Of a DNA stretch of 64,000 nt, positions 9,094 through 17,563 are shown in pieces. The translations under genes were made by a program, and so were the position numbers. Position 1 is the stretch's first letter; every line of letters starts with the position of its first letter. The notes beneath the pieces were generated by a model. That model had not been told where the DNA came from. It worked only from the letters and a program-made list of their open reading frames with translations, and did no database searches. The stretch comes from JADHLJ01 sp038118725 (lineage in GTDB: Bacteria; Pseudomonadota; Alphaproteobacteria; Thalassobaculales; Thalassobaculaceae). The stretch spans positions 1 to 64,000 of the forward strand of contig JAYOIK010000018.1 in assembly GCA_038118725.1 (NCBI GenBank). Direction: 5' to 3'.

Positions 9094-9198
9094 GGCTGGG
9101 CGATCCTTACTACCGGCTCTGATCCTTGATCCGACGATCCTATGCGTTCGAGGTCGGGCTTTCCAGACCCGTTCGGCATTGCCGAGGTGGCGGTCCCC

Positions 9199-11241
9199 TC
9201 AGCGCCCCACCGCGACGTCGAGCCAGAGCGCGCCGGTGGCGGTCGCGACATCGCCGGTCCGCAAAACCACCGTTGTCGTGGCGGATTCGATGATTGCCGG
9301 GCCGCTAACCGACTGGCCGGGCGCCAGTTCCTCGAGATTGAAAACCTTGGCCTCCGTCCAACCACCGAAATAGACGCGCCGCGATCCAGTCGGCGCCGCA
9401 TCGGCGCGGGCGGAGACGGACGGCTCGGCAGGCAGGCTCGGAAGTTCTCCAATCGCCGCGAGACGGGCGTTGACCAGAACCGCGTCCTGATCCGGCAGGC
9501 TATAGGTGAAAAGCTCTTCATGGCGGGCGTGAAAACGCGTCGCGATCTCCGCCATCAAGTCGTCTCGAGCGAAATCGAGCCCATCCAGCGGCACGTCGAT
9601 CTCGTAGATCTGCTCGCCATAACGCATATCGGCGGAGCGTTGCACGGTGACTGAGCCGTCGAAGGCGCAGGCAAGGCGATCGCGGCCTTCCTGCTCCATC
9701 TCGGTGTAGATCGCGCACACCTCGTCGGCGGCGAGACTTCCCGTGTCGCCCACATGGGTGCGGCTGACCTCGTAGCGAAGATCGGTGGCCAGCATGCCCC
9801 AAGCCGACAGAACCGCCGCCGTGCGCGGAACCACGACCCGGCTGACCTCGAGCTGGCGGGCGATCTCGGTAATATGGATGCCCGCCGCGCCTCCGAAGGA
9901 GAGCAGGGCGAAGCGGCGAGGGTCGACGCCCCGGCGAACCGAGACCAGCCGGATACCCTCGGCCATCTGGGTGTTGATCACCCGGTGCACGCCTTCCGCC
10001 GCCTCGGCGCGTTCCACCGACAGCTTGTCCGCGAGCCGATCCATCGCCGCTTCCGCCGCCGACTGGTCGAGGGTGGCGCGTCCGCCGAGAAAGTTCGCGG
10101 GATCGAGAAAGCCGAGCACGACGCTGGCATCGGTGACCGCTACCTCGGTGCCGCCATTGCCATAACAGGCGGGGCCGGGCATGGCGCCGGCGCTTTCCGG
10201 GCCGACCTTCAGAATACCGCCGCTATCGACGCTGGCGATCGAGCCGCCGCCGGACGCGATACTGGCGATATCGAGGGATTGCAGCGCGATCCGCTGACCG
10301 GCGATCCCCCGGGTGGTGGACAGCGCCGCGTCGCCGTCGACGATCATCGAGATGTCGGTGCTGGTGCCGCCCATGTCGAAGGGCACGAGATCCTTGGCCC
10401 CGATGATCGCCGAACCATGGCGCGAGCCCGCGACTCCGCCGGCCGGTCCCGAGAGGACTGTCGCGGCGGCGAGCCTTACCGCTTCCTCGATCGGCGCGAC
10501 GCCGCCATGAGAGAGAATGATCAGCACCGCGCCGGTGTAGCCGGCATCCTTCAAGCGCCGGTCCAGATTGCCGAGATACTTGCCGACGACCGGGCGGACA
10601 TAGGCGTTCACCACGGTGGTCGAGACCCGCTCGTACTCCTTGATCTCCGGAAAAACCTCGCTGGAAAGCGAAATCGATACGCCCGGCATGCGCTCTTCGA
10701 GGCGGGTCCGGGTCGCCTGCTCGTGGGCCGGGTTCTTATAGCTGTGCAGATAGCAGACGGCGACCGAGTTGACCTCGGCGGCTTTCAAGGTCTCGATCGC
10801 CGCGTCCAGCGACGCCATGTCGAGCGGCGCGTGCGCCACGCCCTCGGGCCGCATGCGCTCGGCCACCCCCAGCCGCAGATGCCGCGGGACCAGGGCGTCC
10901 GGCGCGGCGAGGCGCATGTTATAGCGCTCGTCCTTGAGACCCTCGCGCATTTCCAGCACGTCGCGATGGCCCTTGGTGGTCAGCAGGCCGACCTTGGCGC
11001 CCTTGCGCTCCAAGAGCGCGTTGGTCGCGACGGTGGTGCCATGCACGATACGCTCGGTACCCCGCAGGAGCGTGGAAACCTCCTCGCCCATCTCCTCGGC
11101 GAGACGCTCCACGGCGTCCATCACGCCGATTGACGGATCTTGCGGTGTGCTCGCCGCTTTCGTGAAGGTGACGGCGCCGTCCTCGGCGACCGCGACAATG
11201 TCGGTGAAGGTTCCGCCGACGTCGATACCAATGCGGATCAT
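9199..11241 (-). CDS. Hydantoinase/oxoprolinase subunit A (first copy)
   Basis: A 680-residue HyuA/OplA-type subunit of the ATP-dependent N-methylhydantoinase, 5-oxoprolinase or acetone carboxylase superfamily. The N-terminal phosphate-binding motif is IGIDVGGTFTD; the second ATPase motif is PFDMGGTSTDIS, with SGPAGGVAGS nearby. It follows the B subunit gene by 4 bases, so the two are translated together. The family acts on cyclic amides (hydantoin, 5-oxoproline); length and lack of a fused B domain fit the two-subunit bacterial enzymes. Substrate unknown. Confidence 0.92.
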   Translation of the reverse strand: MIRIGIDVGGTFTDIVAVAEDGAVTFTKAASTPQDPSIGVMDAVERLAEEMGEEVSTLLRGTERIVHGTTVATNALLERKGAKVGLLTTKGHRDVLEMREGLKDERYNMRLAAPDALVPRHLRLGVAERMRPEGVAHAPLDMASLDAAIETLKAAEVNSVAVCYLHSYKNPAHEQATRTRLEERMPGVSISLSSEVFPEIKEYERVSTTVVNAYVRPVVGKYLGNLDRRLKDAGYTGAVLIILSHGGVAPIEEAVRLAAATVLSGPAGGVAGSRHGSAIIGAKDLVPFDMGGTSTDISMIVDGDAALSTTRGIAGQRIALQSLDIASIASGGGSIASVDSGGILKVGPESAGAMPGPACYGNGGTEVAVTDASVVLGFLDPANFLGGRATLDQSAAEAAMDRLADKLSVERAEAAEGVHRVINTQMAEGIRLVSVRRGVDPRRFALLSFGGAAGIHITEIARQLEVSRVVVPRTAAVLSAWGMLATDLRYEVSRTHVGDTGSLAADEVCAIYTEMEQEGRDRLACAFDGSVTVQRSADMRYGEQIYEIDVPLDGLDFARDDLMAEIATRFHARHEELFTYSLPDQDAVLVNARLAAIGELPSLPAEPSVSARADAAPTGSRRVYFGGWTEAKVFNLEELAPGQSVSGPAIIESATTTVVLRTGDVATATGALWLDVAVGR

Positions 11242-11245
11242 GGTC

Positions 11246-12919
11246 CTAAACTCCGTCGGCTTTGTTGGTGGGGGTACTGGTGATTTCGTTCAGGGCGTCC
11301 AGCGCCCGTGCTTCTGGTGAACGCTTGGCCGGATCGCCCCAGCCGCCACCGCCAGCGGAATGCACGACGAAGGTATCGCCCGGCGCCACCGGGATCAGGA
11401 TTTCCTTGGTCTGAAGCTCGCGAACGCTGCCATCGGCGCGATGCAGTTCGTAATGGTGCGGCTTGCTGTCCTTGCCACCGACCATGCCGCGGGATCCATG
11501 CCGATTGCCGTCCCCGGCGGTATTCACCACCGAGGGTGTCTCGGTCTCCATCGCCAATTCAAGCTCGACGCCATTGCCGCCGCGATACTGGCCGTCGCCG
11601 GCTGAATCCGGCCTAAACTCATGCTTGTCGAAGCGTAGCGGGAAGCGGGCCTCGGCCAGCTCGACACTGCCGAACTTAAGGCCGCCGCCGGAATGCCATT
11701 CCCCGGCATTGTGCCAGCCGTCGCCTCCGGATGAGCCACCGCCGCCGGGCCGCGCGTGAAAGAGATGCCAGATGAAGCCGCGACCGTTCTTCGGGTTCTC
11801 TCCCTGGATCGCGATCCGGAACCGCCGGCCCCAGCCGCCCATGGCGCGCTCCGGACAGGCCTCGGACAGGGCGACGATGATCGCCTCGCAGATCTCGTTC
11901 GAGCAATGGCTGGTACACATGGTGACCGGCGCGCCATCCTCGGACCAGACGATGGTGCCGCGCTTGGCCTTGACGGTGATAGGGCGGAGCGAGCCGTGGT
12001 TCTTCGGGGTTTCGGAATCGATGAGATAGGCGATCGCCATCGCCACCGCCGAGCGCATATTGGCGTAGGAGCTATTGAGGAAGCCCTTGGACTGGGGATC
12101 GGACTCCGTAAGGTCGATCTCGAGATCGCTACCGCGCTTGGTGACCGTGGCGCGGATCGTCACGTCGACCATGCCGTGGCCGTCGTCGTCCAGTACCGCC
12201 TCGCCCTTGTAGACGCCGTCCGGCCAGGTCTCGATCACCGCGCGGGCCTGTTGCTCGGCGGCGTCGAGAATACTCTCTATCGATGCCATGACCACATCGG
12301 CGCCGAACTCCTCGATCAGCGCCTGGACTCGCCGCTCGCCGCCCTTGACCGAGCCGATCTGCGCCGCCAGATCACCCTTGAAGTCCCGCGGGTGCCGGGT
12401 GTTGGTGGCCAGCATGTCCAGCAGATCCTGACGCACTTCGCCCTGGTCGTAGAGCTTCAGCGGCGGGATGCGCAGCCCTTCCTGGAAGATCGTTGTCGCG
12501 GTCGGGTTATAGGCGCCGTGGGTGGCGCCGCCGATATCGCTATGATGGGCGCGGTTGATGGTCCAGAAAACCAGCTTGTCGCCGGCGAAGACCGGCACGA
12601 AGGCGGTCACGTCGGGCAGGTGACTGCCGCCGAAATACGGATCGTTCAGGAGATAAACGTCGCCGGGCTTCACCGTGTCCCCGAAGTACTCGCTGACCGA
12701 CTCCGCCGCATAGGAAAGCGCGCCGACATGGATCGGAATATGCTCGGCCTGGGCCACCAGGCGGCATTGCGGGTCGCAAATGCCGGTGGAGAAGTCGCGG
12801 CTTGAATTCAGGATCTGCGAGTAGGAGGTACGCAGCATCGCCTCGCCCATCTCGGCGACGATGGCGGTAAGGCGGTGCTGCACCACCGAAATGGTGATCG
12901 GGTCGACGGATTGTATCAC
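11246..12919 (-). CDS. Hydantoinase/oxoprolinase subunit B (first copy)
   Basis: HyuB/OplB-type subunit, 557 residues from the chosen start. It begins VDPITISVVQHRLTAIVAEMG, the usual family start, and contains NDPYFGGSHLPDVT, HHSDIGGATHGAYNPTATTIFQEG and the glycine-rich GGGGSSGGDG segment. An ATG at 12997 is in frame, but GTG 12919 is preferred because a CGAGG site lies 8 bases upstream and the homologous sequence begins there. It lies first in a leftward operon with subunit A and possibly the monooxygenase. The 186 bases upstream are shared with a divergent alcohol dehydrogenase gene. Confidence 0.92.
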   Translation of the reverse strand: MIQSVDPITISVVQHRLTAIVAEMGEAMLRTSYSQILNSSRDFSTGICDPQCRLVAQAEHIPIHVGALSYAAESVSEYFGDTVKPGDVYLLNDPYFGGSHLPDVTAFVPVFAGDKLVFWTINRAHHSDIGGATHGAYNPTATTIFQEGLRIPPLKLYDQGEVRQDLLDMLATNTRHPRDFKGDLAAQIGSVKGGERRVQALIEEFGADVVMASIESILDAAEQQARAVIETWPDGVYKGEAVLDDDGHGMVDVTIRATVTKRGSDLEIDLTESDPQSKGFLNSSYANMRSAVAMAIAYLIDSETPKNHGSLRPITVKAKRGTIVWSEDGAPVTMCTSHCSNEICEAIIVALSEACPERAMGGWGRRFRIAIQGENPKNGRGFIWHLFHARPGGGGSSGGDGWHNAGEWHSGGGLKFGSVELAEARFPLRFDKHEFRPDSAGDGQYRGGNGVELELAMETETPSVVNTAGDGNRHGSRGMVGGKDSKPHHYELHRADGSVRELQTKEILIPVAPGDTFVVHSAGGGGWGDPAKRSPEARALDALNEITSTPTNKADGV

Positions 12920-13105
12920 GGGATATCCTCGGACGGTGAAATCTGGTTTGGGCGATCTTGCCGTGACGGGAGGAACTTGCCAATGGGGGATGGACACGCT
13001 TTTGAGTGCTCTATATGTGCCTCGCCGCGCCGGGTCTGGAATAGACCATCCCTGGATCCCGTCCTTTAATCAAGAGATCGTCAGCCCGCATTAAGGATCA
13101 AACCC

Positions 13106-14185
13106 ATGAAGGCCGCCGTTGTACGAGAGTTTGGAAAACCCCTGGTGATCGAGGATCTCATGCTCGACGCGCCCCAGGCGGGCGAGGTGCTGGTCGACGT
13201 GCGGGCCTGCGCGATCTGTCACTCCGATATCCATTACGCCGAGGGGGCGTGGGGCGGAACGCCGCCGATTGTCCTTGGGCATGAGGCAAGCGGCGTCGTC
13301 GAGGCGATTGGCCCTGGAGTTTCGGGCGTCGCGCCGGGTGATCACGTGATCGTCTCGCTGATCCGGCATTGCGGGCATTGCTTTCATTGCGCGCGCGGCG
13401 AGCCGACGCAATGCGAGACCAAGTTTTCGCTCGACACGCCGGGACGGCTGAAAGACGCCTCGGGCGCGCCGGTCGGCCAAGGCATTCGGACCGCCGCCTT
13501 TGCTGAGAAGACGGTGTTGCATGAGAGCCAATGCGTGGTGATGCCGAGGGACCTGGGCTTCGAGCAGGCCTCGCTTCTGGCCTGCGGGGTGATCACCGGG
13601 CTCGGCGCCGTCACCAATACGGCAAGGGTGCCGGTCGGCTCCAGCGCCGTGGTGATCGGCACCGGCGGGGTGGGGTTGAACGCGGTTCAGGGCGCGCGAC
13701 TATCGGGTGCTCATCCGATCATCGCGATCGATCTCTCGGACGAAAAACTCGCCGCCGCCGAGAGGTTCGGCGCGACGCATGGGCTTAACCCGACCCACCA
13801 GGACGTGGTGGCCGAGGTGAAGGCGCTTACCGGGGGCAGGGGCGCCGACACGGTTCTGGTCACGGTCGGCAGCACGCCGGCGATGCTCCAGGGCATGGAA
13901 CTACCCCGGCGCGGCGGCACGGTGGTGATGGTCGGCATGCCCGCGACCGGCGCCAAGCTGCCGCTGGAGGTTGGCGATATCGCCGACATGGCCCAGACCG
14001 TCACCGGCAGCAAGATGGGCGCGACCCGACCGATGACGGATATCCCCAAGCTGATCGACCTATACAAGGACGGAAAGCTGTTGCTGGATGAGTTGGTCAC
14101 CAAGACCTATCCGCTCGACGAGATCAACGAGGCCTTCGCGTCGGTCAACAAGGGCGAGGCTCTGCGGAACGTCATTGTGTTTTAG
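13106..14185 (+). CDS. Zinc-dependent alcohol dehydrogenase
   Basis: Medium-chain dehydrogenase of 359 residues. Catalytic-zinc residues appear in CAICHSD and GHEASG, and the structural-zinc lobe in CGHCFHCARGEPTQC has four cysteines. The NAD-binding motif is GTGGVGLNAVQG. It oxidises an alcohol, possibly including S-hydroxymethyl-glutathione-like or aryl alcohols, with NAD(P)+. It is divergent from the hyuBA-monooxygenase cluster and may act on products of that pathway, but this is inference from position. Confidence 0.92.
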   Translation: MKAAVVREFGKPLVIEDLMLDAPQAGEVLVDVRACAICHSDIHYAEGAWGGTPPIVLGHEASGVVEAIGPGVSGVAPGDHVIVSLIRHCGHCFHCARGEPTQCETKFSLDTPGRLKDASGAPVGQGIRTAAFAEKTVLHESQCVVMPRDLGFEQASLLACGVITGLGAVTNTARVPVGSSAVVIGTGGVGLNAVQGARLSGAHPIIAIDLSDEKLAAAERFGATHGLNPTHQDVVAEVKALTGGRGADTVLVTVGSTPAMLQGMELPRRGGTVVMVGMPATGAKLPLEVGDIADMAQTVTGSKMGATRPMTDIPKLIDLYKDGKLLLDELVTKTYPLDEINEAFASVNKGEALRNVIVF

Positions 14186-14489
14186 GGGCGTCGTTCTAAG
14201 AGCTGAAGAGACCCTTCGAGATCCTGGTTCGAGCCCAAGGCGGGCACGTGTTTCGCTTGTTGCTCCGGATGAGTGTAGACATTTCCTCAATCCTCACCCT
14301 GAACGACCGTCACGATGCAAAGCCGGCGGCAAATGCCCTTGCCTTCGTGTTGTGTCCCAGAAGATTATCGAGCACCTGTTTAGGGCTCTTGGCGAGAACG
14401 ATAACGGCGTCGCTTGCACTGGGCTTGAATCTGGGTCTCAAAGGGTCTGAGCATGGCGGCGGATGGCCGAGGGGCCGAACCCTCAACCC
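14186..14489. other. Intergenic region with a degenerate palindromic repeat
   Basis: No gene is seen in these 304 bases, which separate two convergent genes. ACCCTTCGAG near 14211 and TCCGGATGAGTG near 14264, then TCACCCTGAACGACCGTC near 14295, resemble scattered pieces of the ACCCTTCGAG...CTCAGGATGAG repeat known in alphaproteobacteria. The resemblance is weak and may mark a decayed copy. No clear terminator with a T-tract was found. Confidence 0.3.
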
Positions 14490-15170
14490 CTAACCGCTGC
14501 GTCCCGCGCCATCCAGCGCGAAGGCCGTCGCGGTGCCGATCATCGAGTCGCGGCTGACCAGGGCAGCCAACTCGGCCTCGCTCATCCCCTCGCTTCCCTC
14601 GGGGCGGCGGGGGATCACGAGATAGCGACAGTCGGCGGTGGAATCGACGACGCGTACTTCCGTTGTCTCGGGCAAATCGGTTCCAAATTCCCGCAATACA
14701 GCCCGGGGTTCGCGCACCGCGCGGGAGCGATACTCGCGCGATTTGTACCAGAGCGGCGGCACCCCGAGGAGCGGACGCGGGTAGCAGGAACAGAGCGTGC
14801 AGACGACCATGTGATGCAGCGTGTCGGTGTTCTCCAGAGCCACAAGCTTCAGCGCCTCGATCTCGAAGCCCATCTCCGCGACGGCGGCGTTTCCGTCCTC
14901 GAGCAGGCGGCGGCGGAAGTCGTCATCGGTCCAGGCCTTGGCGATGACCCGAGCCCCGCCTTCGGGTGATTTCTTCTCCCAGGTCTCGATCTGGTCCTGG
15001 ATCTCCCGGGCGGTGATGACGCCCTTGTCGATCAGCAATTCACGTAGGGCGATCTCCAGGAACTCCCAATCCTCGCTGGGCTCCTTGATATCGGGCTGGA
15101 AGGATGTGTGATCATGCGCGTGGGAGTGCCCGGGGGAATGCCCGTGATCGTGATGCTCGTGCGTGCTCAT
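14490..15170 (-). CDS. Nitrile hydratase alpha subunit-like (thiocyanate hydrolase gamma-like), cobalt type
   Basis: Metal-bearing subunit of the nitrile hydratase/thiocyanate hydrolase family, 226 residues. The metal-site motif is VCTLCSC (Cys124, Cys127, Cys129); Thr at the second position is the pattern of Co(III) enzymes, Ser that of Fe enzymes. YKSREYRSRAVREPRAVL with the conserved arginines follows. Residues 4-21 are a His-rich stretch (10 His in 18) unusual for the family and suited to binding metal. It is last in a three-gene operon; its ATG overlaps the preceding stop by 4 bases. The enzymes hydrate nitriles to amides or split thiocyanate; the substrate is not known. Confidence 0.9.
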   Translation of the reverse strand: MSTHEHHDHGHSPGHSHAHDHTSFQPDIKEPSEDWEFLEIALRELLIDKGVITAREIQDQIETWEKKSPEGGARVIAKAWTDDDFRRRLLEDGNAAVAEMGFEIEALKLVALENTDTLHHMVVCTLCSCYPRPLLGVPPLWYKSREYRSRAVREPRAVLREFGTDLPETTEVRVVDSTADCRYLVIPRRPEGSEGMSEAELAALVSRDSMIGTATAFALDGAGRSG

Positions 15171-15454
15171 AGCGGCTCCAGCCAGGTCTCGTAGATATCG
15201 GCGGCGACGGTATCGCCGGGGGCGTAGGCGCCATCGCCCTCCCAGGTCTCGTCCATGGTGAACAGCACCTGATAGAGATGCAGTTTAGGAAGGCCAGAGA
15301 GGCCGTAGGCAAGGCGTTCGGGATTGGGGAAGTCGCCGAAATGCCGGATCACCTCGCCCTCGCGCCCGCGCAGGAATCGTGGCGTGCGGACATGTCCAGG
15401 CGGTAGGCCTTGCGACACCCGGACCTTGGCGCCGATCTGGAACGGCCCGGTCAT
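15167..15454 (-). CDS. Nitrile hydratase beta subunit, C-terminal half as a separate protein
   Basis: A 95-residue SH3-like barrel matching the C-terminal domain of nitrile hydratase beta (GAKVRVSQGLPPGHVRTPRF, then HLYQVLFTMDETWEGD and YETWLEPL). In classical nitrile hydratase this domain is fused behind the N-terminal helical domain. Here it is a separate gene, as in thiocyanate hydrolase and toyocamycin nitrile hydratase. ATG 15454 forms an ATGA overlap with the stop of the upstream gene; a longer in-frame start at 15640 would sit inside that gene and is rejected. Confidence 0.88.
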   Translation of the reverse strand: MTGPFQIGAKVRVSQGLPPGHVRTPRFLRGREGEVIRHFGDFPNPERLAYGLSGLPKLHLYQVLFTMDETWEGDGAYAPGDTVAADIYETWLEPL

Positions 15455-15774
15455 CGACCGGTCTCCGCGTGCCGGGCGCGAACCTCGGCCAGTTTGGCCT
15501 CGACCTCCGCCTCGCTCAGCACGCCCTTTTCGATAAGGAGGGAACGCATCGCCAGAACCCAACGCTCGTAATAGGCGGATTCGGCATAGGTCTTGGGCTC
15601 CAGCCCCTCTATGGTGCGCCGGTTCTCGTCGGTTACCCAAAACGAGCGGGGTTTGGATCGCAGCAACATCATCATCGCGTCGACGCGCCGCTCGCTCAGT
15701 GTAGGCTCGTGCTCGGCGGTGTCGATGGGGCCGCCCGGCAGGCCGCCCAGGTCACTGATCGCGCGTTCGGTCAT
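15451..15774 (-). CDS. Nitrile hydratase beta subunit, N-terminal half as a separate protein
   Basis: A 107-residue protein with the N-terminal domain of nitrile hydratase beta: DLGGLPGGPID near the start and YYERWVLAMRSLLIEKGVLS, the helix-rich part that packs against the alpha subunit. It opens a three-gene operon (beta-N, beta-C, alpha) with 4-base overlaps at both joins, giving stoichiometric expression. A P14K-type activator is a less likely reading because the GGLPGGPI start is that of the beta subunit. No separate activator or cobalt transporter gene is next to it. Confidence 0.85.
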   Translation of the reverse strand: MTERAISDLGGLPGGPIDTAEHEPTLSERRVDAMMMLLRSKPRSFWVTDENRRTIEGLEPKTYAESAYYERWVLAMRSLLIEKGVLSEAEVEAKLAEVRARHAETGR

Positions 15775-15944
15775 GGTCTCGTCCCGTTGGTTCTTGAACA
15801 GTCTAACCAGGATCGGCAGCGGCGCGAAACAGAACCGTGGTCAAATCGGCGAAAGAAACCGGCGCTCGGGTCCTCCTTTGCCCCTATAGTCCGGGGCCAG
15901 GGGCCTTTCAGGGAACCCACCGGAGTTGCTAGATATATTGCCGA

Positions 15945-17489
15945 ATGACCGATCGTACCGCAGAGCCAGCCTTTGATCCGGAGACCGCGCCCGTTGGGAT
16001 GCGGCATTGGCTGATATTGGCCACGGTCCAGATCACGACCCTGACATTCGGAATGACGATCACCGGCACCAATGTGATCCTGCCGCAACTCAAGGGCGCG
16101 ATGTCGGCGACGCCGGACCAGATTGCCTGGGTGGTCACTTTCAATCTGGTCGCGACCGCGATCGCCACGCCGCTTACCGGATGGTTCGCTGGAACATTCG
16201 GCTGGCGCTATTTGCTGTTCGGTAGCCTGAGCGGTTTTACCGTCTTCACGGCGCTCTGCGGCATGGCTGACTCACTGGAGGCGCTGGTGTTGTTCCGGGT
16301 CGGTCAGGGAGCGTTCGGCGCGCCGCTGATGCCCTTGGGACAGGGTATGATATTGGCGACCTTCCCGCGCCGTCTGCATCCGATGGCTTTGATGGTCTGG
16401 GGTATCGGCGGAGTGATCGGGCCGGTGATGGGGCCGATCATGGGTGGTTTCGTTGCCGAGGCGCTTGATTGGCGCTGGGTGTTTTTCATGATCGTGCCCC
16501 TGGGCTTGCTCTGCATTCTCGTCGCGGGGGTCTCGGTCGGCCATCAGGGACGCGGCGAGGCCAAGCGGTTCGACGCCACCGGCTTCATCGCCCTGGCCCT
16601 GGCGATCGGCGCGACGCAGCTGATGTTGGATCGAGGCTCGCGCCTGGATTGGTTCGAGTCCTGGGAGATCATCGCCGAGGCCTGCATCGCCTTCGCCGGA
16701 TTCTATGTCTTCATCGTCCATACCTTCACGACCGAGAACCCGTTTCTCAATCCCCGGCTGTTTCTCGACAGGAACTTCGTGCTCGGCTGTTTGACCGCCT
16801 TCGCCATGGGCTGGATGAGCTACACGCCGATCGTGCTTTTCCCGCCACTGCTACAAGAGTTGCGCGGCTATCCGGACTCGGTTGTCGGCACGCTGATCGC
16901 GGCGCGCGGCTTCGGCAACTGGCTGAGCTTTTTGATCGTCGTTCCGTTCACCCGCAAGGCGCCGCGCCTGGCTCTGGCGACAGGGCTCGCCTGCCAGGCC
17001 GTGGCCGGGCTGCAGATGGGAGCGCTCGACATCAACCTGACCGAAAGCGACGTGTTCTGGACCAATACGCTGCAGGGGTTTGGCTTCGGCCTTGCCTATA
17101 CCCCGATGGCCACGCTGGCCTTCTGCACGCTTTCGCCCAAGCTCATGGTCGAGGGCTCGGCGGTTTTCAATCTGCTGCGGCACTACGGCAGCAGCGTCTT
17201 CATCTCGATCAGCGTGATGGTCCTGGTCCAAACCACGGCCTGGAACTATTCCGACATGACCGTGCTGATCACCCCGTTCAACGAGCTACTGCGTTTCCCG
17301 GAGGTCGCCGGAGCCTGGTCCTTGGACAGCTTGTCCGGATTGTCGGCGCTGAGCGGCGAGATCAAGCGCCAGGCGCAGATGATCGGCTATCTGAACGCCT
17401 TTCAGCTGTTCGGCATCGCGGCGGCCTTCGCCATTCCCATGAGTTTTCTGTTCGCCGATCCGACCGGTCCCGCGGCGGCCAAGAGGTAA
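15945..17489 (+). CDS. DHA2-family MFS drug/efflux transporter
   Basis: A 514-residue integral membrane protein with about 14 hydrophobic segments, the DHA2 (EmrB/QacA) layout. Motif WLATVQITTLTFGMTITGTN-like residues open helix 1 (ILATVQITTLTFGMTITG), GWFAGTFGWRYLLFGSLSGF is motif A/loop 2-3 and VWGIGGVIGPVMGPIMGG is motif C of proton antiporters. It is transcribed away from the nitrile hydratase-like operon across 170 bases, which must contain both promoters. Export of a substrate or product of that enzyme is possible but unproven. Confidence 0.9.
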   Translation: MTDRTAEPAFDPETAPVGMRHWLILATVQITTLTFGMTITGTNVILPQLKGAMSATPDQIAWVVTFNLVATAIATPLTGWFAGTFGWRYLLFGSLSGFTVFTALCGMADSLEALVLFRVGQGAFGAPLMPLGQGMILATFPRRLHPMALMVWGIGGVIGPVMGPIMGGFVAEALDWRWVFFMIVPLGLLCILVAGVSVGHQGRGEAKRFDATGFIALALAIGATQLMLDRGSRLDWFESWEIIAEACIAFAGFYVFIVHTFTTENPFLNPRLFLDRNFVLGCLTAFAMGWMSYTPIVLFPPLLQELRGYPDSVVGTLIAARGFGNWLSFLIVVPFTRKAPRLALATGLACQAVAGLQMGALDINLTESDVFWTNTLQGFGFGLAYTPMATLAFCTLSPKLMVEGSAVFNLLRHYGSSVFISISVMVLVQTTAWNYSDMTVLITPFNELLRFPEVAGAWSLDSLSGLSALSGEIKRQAQMIGYLNAFQLFGIAAAFAIPMSFLFADPTGPAAAKR

Positions 17490-17563
17490 GGTAATGATGT
17501 TGGCCATTGACAGCCCGATCCCACTACGCCGCAATATTCCGGCAATGCCGAGGAGGCCGCGCG

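Noticed and set aside
14222..14245. tRNA T-loop-like GGTTCGAGCCC
   Set aside because: No acceptor, D or anticodon stem can be formed around it; it lies within a decayed repeat.
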